Notes: generated by a model from the letters alone, not told the origin. DNA of 64,000 nt from Streptomyces puniciscabiei (GCF_006715785.1 NZ_VFNX01000001.1:4940001-5004000), one strand, 5' to 3'; positions 33,042 to 41,854 are shown, counted from the stretch's first letter. Numbers and translations: made by a program.

Positions 33042-33679
33042 GACGCGCCCGGCTCCGTCAGGTCGATCAACCGGCACACCGTCTCGATGTCGATCTTCAC
33101 CTGGGCGATGGAGGCGCGGCCGGAGAGCCAGGTGATCAGGGCCGAGTGCCAGGTGTGCTCGATGACGCGGACCGCCGAGAGCTGCTCGGGGGTGGGGTTC
33201 TCCAGGCCCATCGCGTCCAGGATGATCAGCGTCGTCTGGCGCGAGACCTGGTCGACCTCCGGCGAGACACTGCGGTCGGCGAAGGTCAGCGCGCGGACCA
33301 TCGCGTCGGCCAGGTGCGGCTCGCGCTGCAGGGCGCGGAAGGCCCGCATCAGGGTCTCCGCCACGCGCTCGGCGGCCGTGTCACCCGCGGGGGGCTTCTT
33401 CCGCAGGGTGCCGTGCATGTGCTCCAGCTGGTCCTGCATGGTGGCGACCAGAAGGTGGATCTTCGAGGGGAAGTAGCGGTACAGCGTGCCGAGGGCCACC
33501 TGCGAGGACTCGGCGACCTCACGCATCTGCACGGCGTCGAAACCGCCCCGGCTGGCCAGCTGGGCGCTCGCGTGCAGGATCCGGCGGCGGCGGGCCTCCT
33601 GGCGCTCGGTGAGCGGCGACGAGGCGGGCCGGACCGTACCGGCTTCCACCTTGGATTCCGCAGGCATGTCCGCAGGCAT
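33038..33679 (-). CDS. kstR: TetR-family repressor, KstR-like
   Basis: A 213-residue TetR regulator. The HTH lies at residues 46-70 (FDAVQMREVAESSQVALGTLYRYFPSK). The wording VQMREVAE...LYRYFPSK..LLV, then DAMVRALTFADRSVSPEVDQV and ARVIEHTWHSALITWLSGRAS, follows M. tuberculosis KstR (Rv3574), the cholesterol-catabolism repressor, in my recollection. KstR releases DNA on binding a steroid CoA thioester. A consensus operator (33831-33844) lies upstream, suggesting autoregulation. Start ATG 33679 is chosen; ATG 33667 is possible. Family assignment is strong; orthology and ligand are inferred. Confidence 0.85.
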   Translation of the reverse strand: MPADMPAESKVEAGTVRPASSPLTERQEARRRRILHASAQLASRGGFDAVQMREVAESSQVALGTLYRYFPSKIHLLVATMQDQLEHMHGTLRKKPPAGDTAAERVAETLMRAFRALQREPHLADAMVRALTFADRSVSPEVDQVSRQTTLIILDAMGLENPTPEQLSAVRVIEHTWHSALITWLSGRASIAQVKIDIETVCRLIDLTEPGAS

Positions 33680-33830
33680 GGGTCCCGTCCGTGACAGTCG
33701 GTGAAGGCGTCTGTGGGGCACGTGATCATCCAGCATGGCAGGGCGCCGCGCCGTGGCGCGAATCACCTGATCCACTGCTCACAGTGCCCCTACCTGCCGG
33801 TAGATTCAGAGCCTCTTGAACGATCAAGTC

Positions 33831-33844
33831 TGAAACTTGTTCTA
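33831..33844. promoter_or_regulatory. KstR-type operator between the regulator and the glycosyltransferase operon
   Basis: TGAAACTTGTTCTA fits all 8 fixed positions of T-N2-AAC-N2-GTT-N2-A. It is 152 bases from the regulator start and 55 bases from the glycosyltransferase start, so it may control both, most likely autoregulation plus the GT operon. Confidence 0.65.
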
Positions 33845-33898
33845 GATTAGCGTCCCGGCGTAGTGTCGCGGGACAGTGCAGGCAGAAGGGGGCACGGA

Positions 33899-35392
33899 GT
33901 GACCGCTGAGGCCCGTGTGGCGGGCGTCGATCAGGACCCCGCTGCCGACGGCGAGCGACCGCTCGACATCGCGCTCCTCACCTATAAAGGGAACCCGTTC
34001 TGCGGCGGCCAAGGCGTCTACGTACGGCATCTCTCGCGTGAGCTGGCCCGGCTCGGCCACCGGGTGGAGGTCATCGGCTCGCAGCCGTACCCCGTCCTCG
34101 ACGAGGGCTACCCCCGGCTCACCCTCACCGAGCTGCCCAGCCTCGACCTCTACCGCCAGCCCGACCCCTTCCGCACCCCGGGGCGGGACGAGTACCGGGA
34201 CTGGATCGACGCCCTGGAAGTCGCGACGATGTGGACCGGCGGCTTTCCCGAGCCGCTGACCTTCTCGCTGCGCGCCCGCCGTCATCTGCGCGCCCGGCGC
34301 GGCGAGTTCGACGTCGTGCACGACAACCAGACCCTCGGCTACGGCCTGCTGGGTGACATCGGCGCGCCCCTGGTGACCACGATCCACCACCCCATCACCG
34401 TCGACCGGCAGCTGGAGCTCGACGCGGCCGAGGGCTGGCAGCGCCGGTACTCGGTCCGCCGCTGGTACGCCTTCACCCGCATGCAGAAGCGCGTCTCGCG
34501 CCGGCTGCCCTCGGTCCTCACCGTCTCCGGCAGCTCCAAGCAGGAGATCGTCGACCACCTCGGCGTCCGCGACGACCGCGTCCATGTCGTCCACATCGGC
34601 GCCGACACCGATCTGTTCGCGCCGAATCCGGCCGTGCCCGAGGTGCCGGGCCGGATCGTCACCACCTCCAGCGCCGATGTGCCGCTCAAGGGGCTGGTGT
34701 TCCTGGTGGAGGCGCTGGCCAAGGTGCGCACCGAGCACCCGGCCGCCCATCTCGTCGTCGTCGGCAAGCGCCCCGAGGAGGGGCCGGTCGCGGCGGCGAT
34801 CGAGCGGTACGGCCTCGAAGGAGCCGTCGAGTTCGTCAAGGGCATCTCCGACGCCGAACTGGTCGACCTGATCCGCTCGGCCGAGGTCGCCTGCGTGCCC
34901 TCGCTGTACGAGGGCTTCTCGCTGCCCGCCGCCGAGGCCATGGCCACCGGTACCCCCCTTCTCGCCACGACCGGCGGCGCGATCCCCGAGGTCGCCGGCC
35001 GCGACGGCGAGACCTGCCTCGCGGTGCCGCCCGGCGACGCGGGCGCCCTGGCCGCCGGGCTGGGGCGGCTGCTCGGCGACCCGGAGCTTCGGGTGCGGCT
35101 CGGCCGCGCGGGCCGGGAGCGGGTGCTGCGGAACTTCACCTGGGCCCGCGCCGCGGAGGGCACGGTGGCCCACTACCGGGAGGCCATCGCCCGCGCCGGC
35201 CGCCTCACGGGCCCCGGCCGCGAGGCCCGTTCCGTGGACCCCGGCCGCCCCCACGCTCCCACAGGCTCGCGCGGCGGAACCCCCACCGCGGCCCAGACCC
35301 CCGGCCGCTGCGCGGCGGCCGTACCGAGTGTCGCCTCCGCGAGCTCGGCCAGTGTTGCAGGCGTCTCCTCCGAAAGCAGGGCCACGTGCTGA
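33899..35392 (+). CDS. GT4-family glycosyltransferase
   Basis: A 497-residue retaining glycosyltransferase of GT-B fold. The N-terminal acceptor domain has LTYKGNPFCGGQGVYVRHLSRELARLGH, the C-terminal donor domain has CVPSLYEGFSLPAAEAMATGTPLLATTGGAIPEVAG, whose Glu-x7-Glu binds the nucleotide sugar. A low-complexity Pro/Ala/Ser tail of about 60 residues follows, ending where the next gene starts (7-base overlap). Start GTG 33899 with AAGGGGG upstream. First of three coupled genes. It may glycosylate a lipid or secondary metabolite; the acceptor is unknown. Confidence 0.85.
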   Translation: MTAEARVAGVDQDPAADGERPLDIALLTYKGNPFCGGQGVYVRHLSRELARLGHRVEVIGSQPYPVLDEGYPRLTLTELPSLDLYRQPDPFRTPGRDEYRDWIDALEVATMWTGGFPEPLTFSLRARRHLRARRGEFDVVHDNQTLGYGLLGDIGAPLVTTIHHPITVDRQLELDAAEGWQRRYSVRRWYAFTRMQKRVSRRLPSVLTVSGSSKQEIVDHLGVRDDRVHVVHIGADTDLFAPNPAVPEVPGRIVTTSSADVPLKGLVFLVEALAKVRTEHPAAHLVVVGKRPEEGPVAAAIERYGLEGAVEFVKGISDAELVDLIRSAEVACVPSLYEGFSLPAAEAMATGTPLLATTGGAIPEVAGRDGETCLAVPPGDAGALAAGLGRLLGDPELRVRLGRAGRERVLRNFTWARAAEGTVAHYREAIARAGRLTGPGREARSVDPGRPHAPTGSRGGTPTAAQTPGRCAAAVPSVASASSASVAGVSSESRATC

Positions 35393-36132
35393 CCGTCGAC
35401 TTCTCCCGGTTCCCGCTCGCCCCGGGCGACCGAGTCCTGGACCTCGGCTGCGGGGCCGGCCGGCACGCCTTCGAGTGTTACCGGCGCGGGGCCCAGGTCG
35501 TGGCCCTGGACCAGAACGGCGAGGAGATCCGCGAGGTCGCCAAGTGGTTCGCGGCGATGAAGGAGGCCGGGGAGGCACCCCAGGGCGCCACCGCCACCGC
35601 CATGGAGGGCGACGCGCTCGCCCTGCCCTTCCCGGACGAGTCCTTCGACGTCGTCATCATCTCCGAGGTGATGGAGCACATCCCCGACGACAAGGGCGTG
35701 CTCGCCGAGATGGTCCGCGTGCTCAAGCCGGGCGGCCGTATCGCCGTCACCGTGCCGCGCTACGGGCCCGAGAAGGTCTGCTGGGCGCTGTCCGACGCCT
35801 ACCACGAGGTCGAGGGCGGCCACATCCGCATCTACAAGGCCGACGAACTCGTGGCGAAGATCCGCGAGGCGGGCCTGAAGCCGTACGGCAGTCACCACGC
35901 GCACGCGCTGCACTCGCCGTACTGGTGGCTGAAGTGCGCGTTCGGCGTCGACAACGACAAGGCGCTGCCGGTGCGCGCTTACCACAAGCTGCTGGTCTGG
36001 GACATCATGAAGAAGCCGCTCGCCACCCGGGTCGCCGAGCAGGCGCTGAACCCGCTCATCGGCAAGAGCTTCGTGGTCTACGCGACCAAGCCGCACCTGC
36101 CGCGGCTTGACGACGAGGCGGCCGCCAAGTGA
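35386..36132 (+). CDS. Class I SAM-dependent methyltransferase
   Basis: A 248-residue methyltransferase with motif I DRVLDLGCGAGRHAFECYRRG, acidic adenosine-binding EEVMEHIPDDKGVLAEM-like post-I text, and EMVRVLKPGGRIAVTVPRYG (motif III). It modifies a small molecule. Start GTG 35386 overlaps the glycosyltransferase end by 7 bases, and its stop overlaps the next start as GTGA, so the three are translationally coupled. The acceptor could be the glycosylated product of the upstream enzyme. Ubiquinone-type substrates are unlikely in this setting; that is inference. Confidence 0.85.
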   Translation: MLTVDFSRFPLAPGDRVLDLGCGAGRHAFECYRRGAQVVALDQNGEEIREVAKWFAAMKEAGEAPQGATATAMEGDALALPFPDESFDVVIISEVMEHIPDDKGVLAEMVRVLKPGGRIAVTVPRYGPEKVCWALSDAYHEVEGGHIRIYKADELVAKIREAGLKPYGSHHAHALHSPYWWLKCAFGVDNDKALPVRAYHKLLVWDIMKKPLATRVAEQALNPLIGKSFVVYATKPHLPRLDDEAAAK

Positions 36133-37199
36133 CCACCCCCCGGACAGAACACCTCGTCCTGCCCGGGGTCCTCACCGCCGAGCAGGCTGCCGCCACCGTC
36201 CGCGGCATCCTCGCCGTACAGCGGGAGGACGGCGCGATCCCCTGGTTCCGCGGGCACCACCTGGACCCCTGGGACCACACCGAGGCCGCGATGGCCCTGG
36301 ACGCGGCCGGCGAGCACGAGGCCGCCGAACGGGCGTACGACTGGCTGGCCCGGCACCAGAACGAGGACGGCTCCTGGTACGCCGCCTACGCCGACGGCGC
36401 CCACGACGACGTCACCGACCGCGCCCGCGAGTCGAACTTCGTCGCCTACATAGCCGTGGGCGTGTGGCACCACTATCTCTCCACCGGTGACGACACCTTC
36501 CTGGACCGCATGTGGCCGACCGTCTACGCGGCCATGGAGTGGGTGCTCGCCCTGCAGCAGCCCGGCGGCCAGATCGGCTGGCGGCGCGAGGACGACGGCA
36601 CGCCCACCGCGGACGCCCTGCTCACCGGCAGCTCCTCCATCCACCACGCGCTGCGCTGCGCGCTCGCCATCGCCGAGCAGCGCGAGGAGCCGCAGCCCGA
36701 CTGGGAGTTGGCGGTCGGAGGCCTCCGGCACGCGATCCGCCGGCACCCCGAGCGCTTCCTCGACAAGGACCGCTACTCGATGGACTGGTACTACCCGGTC
36801 CTCGGCGGCGCGCTGACCGGCGAGGAGGCCAAGGCCCGCATAGAGGGGTCCTGGGACCGTTTCGTCGTACCCGGCGCCGGCGTGCGCTGCGTGGTGCCCA
36901 ACCCGTGGGTCACCGGCGGCGAGTCCAGCGAACTCGCCCTGGCCCTGTGGGCGGTGGGGGAGTCGGACCGCGCCCTGGCGATCCTGCAGTCCATCCAGCA
37001 CCTGCGCGAGCCGGAGAGCGGCCTGTACTGGACGGGCTACGTCTTCGAGGACGACGCGATCTGGCCGCGCGAACTCACCACGTGGACGGCCGGCTCCCTG
37101 CTCCTCGCCGTCGCGGCGCTGGGCGGCCACGAGGCGACCTGCGCGGTCTTCGGCGGGGAGTACCTGCCGACGGGCCTGGACCCCGACTGCTGCGGCTAG
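36129..37199 (+). CDS. Prenyltransferase/alpha-barrel-like protein of the GT/MT operon
   Basis: A 356-residue soluble protein of repeated helical hairpins: AVQREDGAIPWFRGHHLDPWDHTEAAMALDAAG, YDWLARHQNEDGSWYAAYADG, and GESSELALALWAVGESDRALAILQSIQHLREPESGLYWTGY. The Q-x-x-DGS-W/GAIPW pattern matches the alpha6-alpha6 barrel repeats of squalene cyclases and prenyltransferases; family databases call such genes prenyltransferase, but no cyclase or zinc motif is clear. Overlaps the methyltransferase by 4 bases. It could also be a glycoside hydrolase-like barrel (GH15/GH88 type). Role unknown beyond the coupled cluster. Confidence 0.7.
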   Translation: MTTPRTEHLVLPGVLTAEQAAATVRGILAVQREDGAIPWFRGHHLDPWDHTEAAMALDAAGEHEAAERAYDWLARHQNEDGSWYAAYADGAHDDVTDRARESNFVAYIAVGVWHHYLSTGDDTFLDRMWPTVYAAMEWVLALQQPGGQIGWRREDDGTPTADALLTGSSSIHHALRCALAIAEQREEPQPDWELAVGGLRHAIRRHPERFLDKDRYSMDWYYPVLGGALTGEEAKARIEGSWDRFVVPGAGVRCVVPNPWVTGGESSELALALWAVGESDRALAILQSIQHLREPESGLYWTGYVFEDDAIWPRELTTWTAGSLLLAVAALGGHEATCAVFGGEYLPTGLDPDCCG

Positions 37200-37208
37200 C
37201 CCGCGGGC

Positions 37209-37502
37209 TCAGTGCCGGTGTATCCGGTTGGCGATGGCGTGGCCCACGAACAGGTAGACCACGGCGGCCAGGCCGTAACCGGCCACCACCCTCGCCCAGG
37301 CCTCGTTGAAGGTGAACAGGTCGTGAGACCAGCCCGCCAGCCAGGCGGCGGCGTGGTGGATGAACTGGACCAGGCTGTTCGCGCGGTTGGCGTCCAGCAG
37401 GTACATCAGGATCCACAGGCCGAGGATCAACGCCATGATGTCGGCGACGACCGCGATGACCGTCCCGGCCTGATTCGCGCTGTTGCGATATCGAGGGGAC
37501 AT
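37209..37502 (-). CDS. Small two-segment membrane protein
   Basis: A 97-residue protein with two to three hydrophobic helices: AGTVIAVVADIMALILGLWILMYLLDA and VVAGYGLAAVVYLFVGHAIANRI, with an intervening amphipathic stretch (VQFIHHAAAWLAGWSHDLF). I do not recognise a family with known function. Start ATG 37502 is followed by MSPRYRNSANQAG; GGAAGG lies very close to it. Convergent with the glycosyltransferase operon, which ends 10 bases away. Confidence 0.65.
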   Translation of the reverse strand: MSPRYRNSANQAGTVIAVVADIMALILGLWILMYLLDANRANSLVQFIHHAAAWLAGWSHDLFTFNEAWARVVAGYGLAAVVYLFVGHAIANRIHRH

Positions 37503-37630
37503 ACCTTCCGGATTGCCGGGCGGCGCGCGGTGAAACCCGAACGGCGGCGGCCGAGTGGCGTACCCGGCCGTCCCGGGTGAGGCTGCTGGAGGAAGCAGAC
37601 CGCTCGGGGAGGACACGTCCGGAGGACCCC

Positions 37631-38200
37631 GTGCCCGTACCGATACGGCGCCTCGTGGTGGCGCTCACCGTGTGCTGCGCCCTGCTGGCCGGTTCCACCG
37701 CCTGCGGCAGCAGCGAGAAGACCAGTACCAAGGACACCGCGGCGGTCCAGGCCGCCCCCGCCGCCACCCCCAGCCCGACGACCTCCGCCGAACGGCAGAA
37801 GTTCGCCAAGGCCCGCTTCGTGGCGAACGCGGGCCTCGCGGCGGGCGCGACCTACCAGTGGATCGTGAAGCCGTGGAAGGCCGGCAAGTTCAAGAAGGGC
37901 GCCCACGGCCGCAAGCTGACCCTGGTGAAGGCCGGTCTGGCCGGTGCGTTCACCTACAACCGGCTCAAGGCGGCCGTCCGTAACGCCCAGGGCGACCCCT
38001 TGCTGTCCAAGGCGCTCGCCCCGCTCAACACCGCCATCGAGGGCCTGAAGAACCTGCCCGCCAAGCTGCGCAGCGGCGACGGGAACGCGGCCGGTTCCTT
38101 CAACGACGTCATCAACAAGGTCAAGGACGCGGGCGCGGGCGCCGGCGCCCCGGTCAAGGAGCAGGTGCCGTCGTCGTCCCAGCTCTCCCAGGGCGGCTAG
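37631..38200 (+). CDS. Lipoprotein of unknown function
   Basis: A 189-residue lipoprotein: RRLVVALTVCCALLAGSTACGSS is a type II signal with lipobox LAGSTAC. After a Thr/Pro linker, the mature part contains ARFVANAGLAAGATYQWIVKPWKAGKFKKG and LAGAFTYNRLKAAVRNAQGDPLLSKALAPLN, an amphipathic helical domain. It would sit on the outer face of the membrane. Start GTG 37631 with GGAGGA 5 bases upstream. Its stop shares CTAG with the convergent LLM oxidoreductase gene. No known family recognised. Confidence 0.75.
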   Translation: MPVPIRRLVVALTVCCALLAGSTACGSSEKTSTKDTAAVQAAPAATPSPTTSAERQKFAKARFVANAGLAAGATYQWIVKPWKAGKFKKGAHGRKLTLVKAGLAGAFTYNRLKAAVRNAQGDPLLSKALAPLNTAIEGLKNLPAKLRSGDGNAAGSFNDVINKVKDAGAGAGAPVKEQVPSSSQLSQGG

Positions 38201-39207
38201 GAGTTCAGCTCCGCCAGCACCCTGAGGGTGTGGGGGTCCGGTGACAGGGCCAGCAGGTCGGTCACCGGGCCCGCGCGCCACAAGTCCAAGCGCTCGGCGA
38301 TGCGTTCGCGCGGGCCGACCAGCGAGATCTCGTCGGCGAAGGCGTCCGGTACGGCCAGCACGGCCTCCTCCCGCCGTCCCGCCAGGAACAGCTCCTGGAT
38401 CCGCCGCGCCTCCTTCTCGTAGCCCATGCGCGCCATGAGGTCGGCGTGGAAGTTGCGGGCGGCGTGGCCCATCCCGCCGATGTAGAAGCCGAGCATGGCC
38501 TTCACGGGCAGCAGCCCCTCGGCCACGTCGTCGCACACCTTCACCCGGGCCATCGGTGCCACCACGAACCCCTCCGGCAGCCCCCGCACCACGTCCCCGT
38601 ACACCTCCGGCCGGCTCGGCGCCCAGTACAGCGGCAGCCAGCCGTCGGCGATACGGACCGTCTGCGCCACGTTCTTCGGCCCCTCGGCGCCGAGGAGGAC
38701 GGGCAGATCGGCCCGCAGGGGATGGGTGATCGGCTTGAGCGGCTTGCCGAGCCCGGTGCCGTCCGGTCCCCGGTACGGCAGGGGATGGAACCGCCCGTCG
38801 ACCTCCACCGGCGCCTCGCGCCGCAGCACCTGCCGTACGACCTCCACGTACTCCCGGGTCGCGGTCAGCGGTGACACCGGGAACGGGCGGCCGTACCAGC
38901 CCTCCACCACCTGCGGCCCGGACAGCCCGAGCCCGAGCATCATCCGCCCCCCGGACAAGTGGTCCAGGGTGAGCGCGTGCATCGCGGTGGTGGCCGGAGA
39001 GCGGGCGGCCATCTGGGCAACGGCCGTCCCCAGCCCGATCGTCGAGGTGTGTGCGGCGATCCAGGTCAGCGGGGTGAAGGCGTCCGAGCCCCAGGACTCC
39101 GCCGTCCACACCGAGTGATATCCGAGCCGCTCCGCCTCCCGGGCGAGCGGCACATGACCGGCGTCCGGGCCGCGTCCCCAGTACCCGAGTGCCAGACCGA
39201 GCCGCAT
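38197..39207 (-). CDS. LLM-class F420-dependent oxidoreductase
   Basis: A 336-residue luciferase-like monooxygenase fold protein. LGLALGYWGRGPDAGHVPLAREAERLGYHSVWTAESWGSDAF has the TIM-barrel start and E/W pattern of F420-dependent enzymes; later LSGGRMMLGLGLSGPQVVEGWYG and LLGAEGPKNVAQTVRIADGWLP are conserved. Streptomyces make coenzyme F420, and such enzymes reduce or oxidise many metabolites. Start ATG 39207 with AGGAGG 6 bases upstream. Substrate unknown; no neighbour helps. Overlaps the lipoprotein gene by the 4-base CTAG. Confidence 0.9.
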   Translation of the reverse strand: MRLGLALGYWGRGPDAGHVPLAREAERLGYHSVWTAESWGSDAFTPLTWIAAHTSTIGLGTAVAQMAARSPATTAMHALTLDHLSGGRMMLGLGLSGPQVVEGWYGRPFPVSPLTATREYVEVVRQVLRREAPVEVDGRFHPLPYRGPDGTGLGKPLKPITHPLRADLPVLLGAEGPKNVAQTVRIADGWLPLYWAPSRPEVYGDVVRGLPEGFVVAPMARVKVCDDVAEGLLPVKAMLGFYIGGMGHAARNFHADLMARMGYEKEARRIQELFLAGRREEAVLAVPDAFADEISLVGPRERIAERLDLWRAGPVTDLLALSPDPHTLRVLAELNS

Positions 39208-39263
39208 ACGCCTGCCTCCTGACGGATCGTCAGTTCACTGCCGGGAGGCGACTGTACGACAAC

Positions 39264-39291
39264 GGCCCCCCGCCCGGAAGGGCGAGGGGCC
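39264..39291 (-). terminator. Terminator hairpin downstream of the Pro/Gln-repeat membrane protein gene
   Basis: GGCCCCCCGCCC (39264-39275) and GGGCGAGGGGCC (39280-39291) pair with one mismatch around a GGAA loop, 22 bases past the stop at 39314. Confidence 0.6.
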
Positions 39292-39313
39292 GGCTGCGGC
39301 GGGGTCGCGGGGC

Positions 39314-40129
39314 TCAGCCGCGCTGGATGCCGGAGGTGTCCTGGAGGACGCCGCGGCGGCCGTCCTGGGTCTGCGCCACCAGCGCGGCACCGCGCTGCTC
39401 GACGGCCAGGTACCAGGTGCCCGGCGCCAGTTCGGCGATCGGGGTCGGCGAGCCGTCCTCCGCGAACAGCGGGCGGGTCACCGGCACGGCGAACCAGAAC
39501 GGCGAGAAGTCCGCGGGCGGCTGCGCCCCTGCCGGAGCCCCCTGTGCGGCAGGCGGCTGGGCCCCGAACGGCTGACCCGGCTGCGGCTGGGCCCCGTACG
39601 GCTGGCCCGGCTGCGGCTGGGCACCCGGGTAGCCGTAACCACCGGGCGGCTGGGCGCCGTAGGGCATCGGGGCGACCGGCTTGGGGGCCGGGAGCAGGGC
39701 GGCCTGGAGGGCGGGGACGAGGGGGGTGGCGATGGCCGCGGCGGCCAGGAGGAGAGCGGCGATGAGGCCGAGGATGAGGCCGGACCCGGCACCGACCTTC
39801 GAGCTGCCCAACTCGTCGCTGAACGCGCCCAGCGGGTCGATGATCGTCCAGAACGAGGTCCACGCGGCGAGGATCGTGAAGGCGACGCCCACCTGCCCGA
39901 GGTCGAGGCCGACGACCTTGCGGGGCTGCGGAAGCGCTCGGGCGACGATGATGAGGACCGCCCCGATGATGCCGCCGACATACATGCTCATCACCAGGCC
40001 GAGATTGTCCCAGGCGTTGGGGATGTCACTGCCGTCGGTGTCGAATGTGTCGAGGAACGAGGCGATGAACAGCACCACCGCTGCTCCGATCACCACGCCG
40101 TCGCCTCTAGTGAGGGAGCGGATATTCAC
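39314..40129 (-). CDS. Multi-pass membrane protein with Pro/Gln tandem repeats
   Basis: A 271-residue protein: four membrane segments (about 10-30, 43-65, 80-105 and 120-145), then a repeat region with PQPGQPYGAQPQPGQPFGAQP tandem units, and a C-terminal soluble part RPLFAEDGSPTPIAELAPGTWYLAVEQRGAALVAQTQDGRRGVLQDTSGIQ that resembles a small SH3-like beta domain. Streptomyces and mycobacteria have similar DUF5336-type proteins. Start GTG 40129 with AAGGAC upstream. Function unknown; the repeats probably extend at the cytoplasmic side. Confidence 0.7.
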   Translation of the reverse strand: MNIRSLTRGDGVVIGAAVVLFIASFLDTFDTDGSDIPNAWDNLGLVMSMYVGGIIGAVLIIVARALPQPRKVVGLDLGQVGVAFTILAAWTSFWTIIDPLGAFSDELGSSKVGAGSGLILGLIAALLLAAAAIATPLVPALQAALLPAPKPVAPMPYGAQPPGGYGYPGAQPQPGQPYGAQPQPGQPFGAQPPAAQGAPAGAQPPADFSPFWFAVPVTRPLFAEDGSPTPIAELAPGTWYLAVEQRGAALVAQTQDGRRGVLQDTSGIQRG

Positions 40130-40212
40130 TTCAGGTCCTTCGTGAGTCGTCTCGTCGTCGGTAGACACTACCGTCCGCAAGATCCGGCTGTCCGGTCGGT
40201 TCCGCCCGCCGG

Positions 40213-41178
40213 TCACGACGCGTGCAGGAAACTCACGATTCCCTCAGAGATCCCTTGCGCCGCCCGTTGCCGCCAGGCGCCGCTGGTCAGCAGTGCCGCG
40301 TCCTTGCTATCGCGCATGTTGCCGCACTCGATGAACACCTTCGGAACCGTTGACAGATTGAGACCGCCCAGGTCCGTACGTGTGACGAGACCGGTTCCGT
40401 CGCCGACGTAATTGGACGGCGGTTCACCGGTGTCACGCAGGAAGTTGCCGGCGATGCGCGCGCCGAGGTCGTGCGAGGGTCCGACGATCGGCCGGGTGTC
40501 GGCGGCACCGGCGTGCACGGCCCCCGGCAGGATGACGTGGAAGCCGCGGTTGCCCTCCGCCGAGCCGTCGGCGTGGATGGAGATCGCCGCGTCCGCGTGC
40601 GCCTCGTTGCCGATCCGGGCCCGTTCGTCGACGCACGGCCCCCAGGCCGGGCTGTCGCCGTCGTGGGTCAGCTTCACCGTGGCGCCCTGCTGCTCCAGCA
40701 GGGTGCGCAGCCGGTGTGCGACGTCCAGGGTGAACCGGGCCTCGGTGTAACCGTCGTTGGTGGACGTCCCGGTGGTGTCGCACTCCTTCCAGTTGGTGCC
40801 GATGTCCACCTTGCGGTTGATCTCGGCCGTGTGCTGGAAGTTGCCCGGGTTGTGCCCGGCGTCGATGACGACGACCCTGCCCTTGAGCGGGCCGGACGCG
40901 GAACCCCCCGAGGGCCGCTTGCCGTCGTCCGTCGCGGAAGGCGGGGCGGACGGGGAGACGGAGGCGGAACGAGCGGACGGGGAGGGCGCGCCGGACGTAC
41001 CGGACGCCTGAGCGGCCGAGGCCGTACGGCCTCCGCCGTCGCCACCGCCGCCCACCGCCTCGTACACCACCCAGCCGAGCAGCGCACCGGGCACCAGCGC
41101 GGCGAGCGCCACGGTCAGCGGGCCGCGGCGGGACCGGCGCGGCTGCGGGGAATCGAACTCCGGGCCTAGGTACGACAC
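40213..41178 (-). CDS. N-acetylmuramoyl-L-alanine amidase (Amidase_3)
   Basis: A 321-residue membrane-anchored amidase. One membrane helix (GPLTVALAALVPGALLGWVVYEAV), a Ser/Pro-rich linker, then the Amidase_3 domain from about residue 95: VVIDAGHNPGNFQ (first Zn His), GYTEARFTLDVA (Glu ligand), AAISIHADGSAEG (second His) and FIECGNMRDSKDAALL (catalytic Glu). It cleaves the amide between muramic acid and the peptide stem. The start is GTG 41178; the minus-strand methyltransferase ending at 41201 lies just upstream. Typical wall-turnover enzyme. Confidence 0.9.
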   Translation of the reverse strand: MSYLGPEFDSPQPRRSRRGPLTVALAALVPGALLGWVVYEAVGGGGDGGGRTASAAQASGTSGAPSPSARSASVSPSAPPSATDDGKRPSGGSASGPLKGRVVVIDAGHNPGNFQHTAEINRKVDIGTNWKECDTTGTSTNDGYTEARFTLDVAHRLRTLLEQQGATVKLTHDGDSPAWGPCVDERARIGNEAHADAAISIHADGSAEGNRGFHVILPGAVHAGAADTRPIVGPSHDLGARIAGNFLRDTGEPPSNYVGDGTGLVTRTDLGGLNLSTVPKVFIECGNMRDSKDAALLTSGAWRQRAAQGISEGIVSFLHAS

Positions 41179-41200
41179 GTCTGCGACTCTAACCGGGGCC

Positions 41201-41854
41201 TCAGATCCCCGCTCGCGTTCGCCGCAGGACGCGCAGGGAGCCGGTCACCGAGACTTCTGTGAACGCCCCGGACTCCAGCGCCCGCAGATACACGCGGTAC
41301 GGCGCCTGTCCGGTGAACTCGTCCTCGGGCTCCGGGAAGACGTCGTGGATGACGAGGAGGCCTCCCTCGGCCACATGGGGGGCCCAGCCCTCGTAGTCGG
41401 CGCCCGCGTGCTCGTCGGTGTGGCCGCCGTCGACGAAGACGAGACCGAGCGGCGAGTTCCAGATGGCCGCGATCTGCGGCGAGCGGCCCACGAGGGCGAC
41501 GACGTGCTCCTCCAGCCCCGCCTTGAACAGCGTCCGCCGGAAGGCCGGCAGGGTGTCCATCAGGCCGACCTCCGGGTCGACCGTCTCCGGGTCGTGGTAG
41601 TCCCACCCCGGCTGCTGCTCCTCGCTGCCCCGGTGGTGGTCCACGGTGAGCGTCGTGACCCCGGCCGCCCGGGCCGCGTCGGCGAGCAGCACGGTGGACC
41701 GCCCGCAGTACGTCCCGACCTCCAGCAAGGGCAGCCCCAGCCGCCCCGCCTCCACCGCGGCCTCGTACAAGGCCAGCCCCTCGTCCACGGGCATGAAGCC
41801 CTTCGCCGCTTCGAAGGCGGCCAGGATCTCGGGCTTGGGTGTGGTGGCGGACAT
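41201..41854 (-). CDS. Class I SAM-dependent methyltransferase
   Basis: A 217-residue methyltransferase related to the TylF/Methyltransf_24 type: LLEVGTYCGRSTVLLADAARAAG is motif I, TVDHHRGSEE the acidic second strand, GLVFVDGGHTDEHAGADYEGWAPHVAEGGLLVIHDVF carries the DGxH and HD residues that may bind a metal. Start ATG 41854 with CGGAAGG 5 bases upstream. Only 22 bases separate it from the amidase start, so the two may share a transcript. Substrate unknown. Confidence 0.85.
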   Translation of the reverse strand: MSATTPKPEILAAFEAAKGFMPVDEGLALYEAAVEAGRLGLPLLEVGTYCGRSTVLLADAARAAGVTTLTVDHHRGSEEQQPGWDYHDPETVDPEVGLMDTLPAFRRTLFKAGLEEHVVALVGRSPQIAAIWNSPLGLVFVDGGHTDEHAGADYEGWAPHVAEGGLLVIHDVFPEPEDEFTGQAPYRVYLRALESGAFTEVSVTGSLRVLRRTRAGI

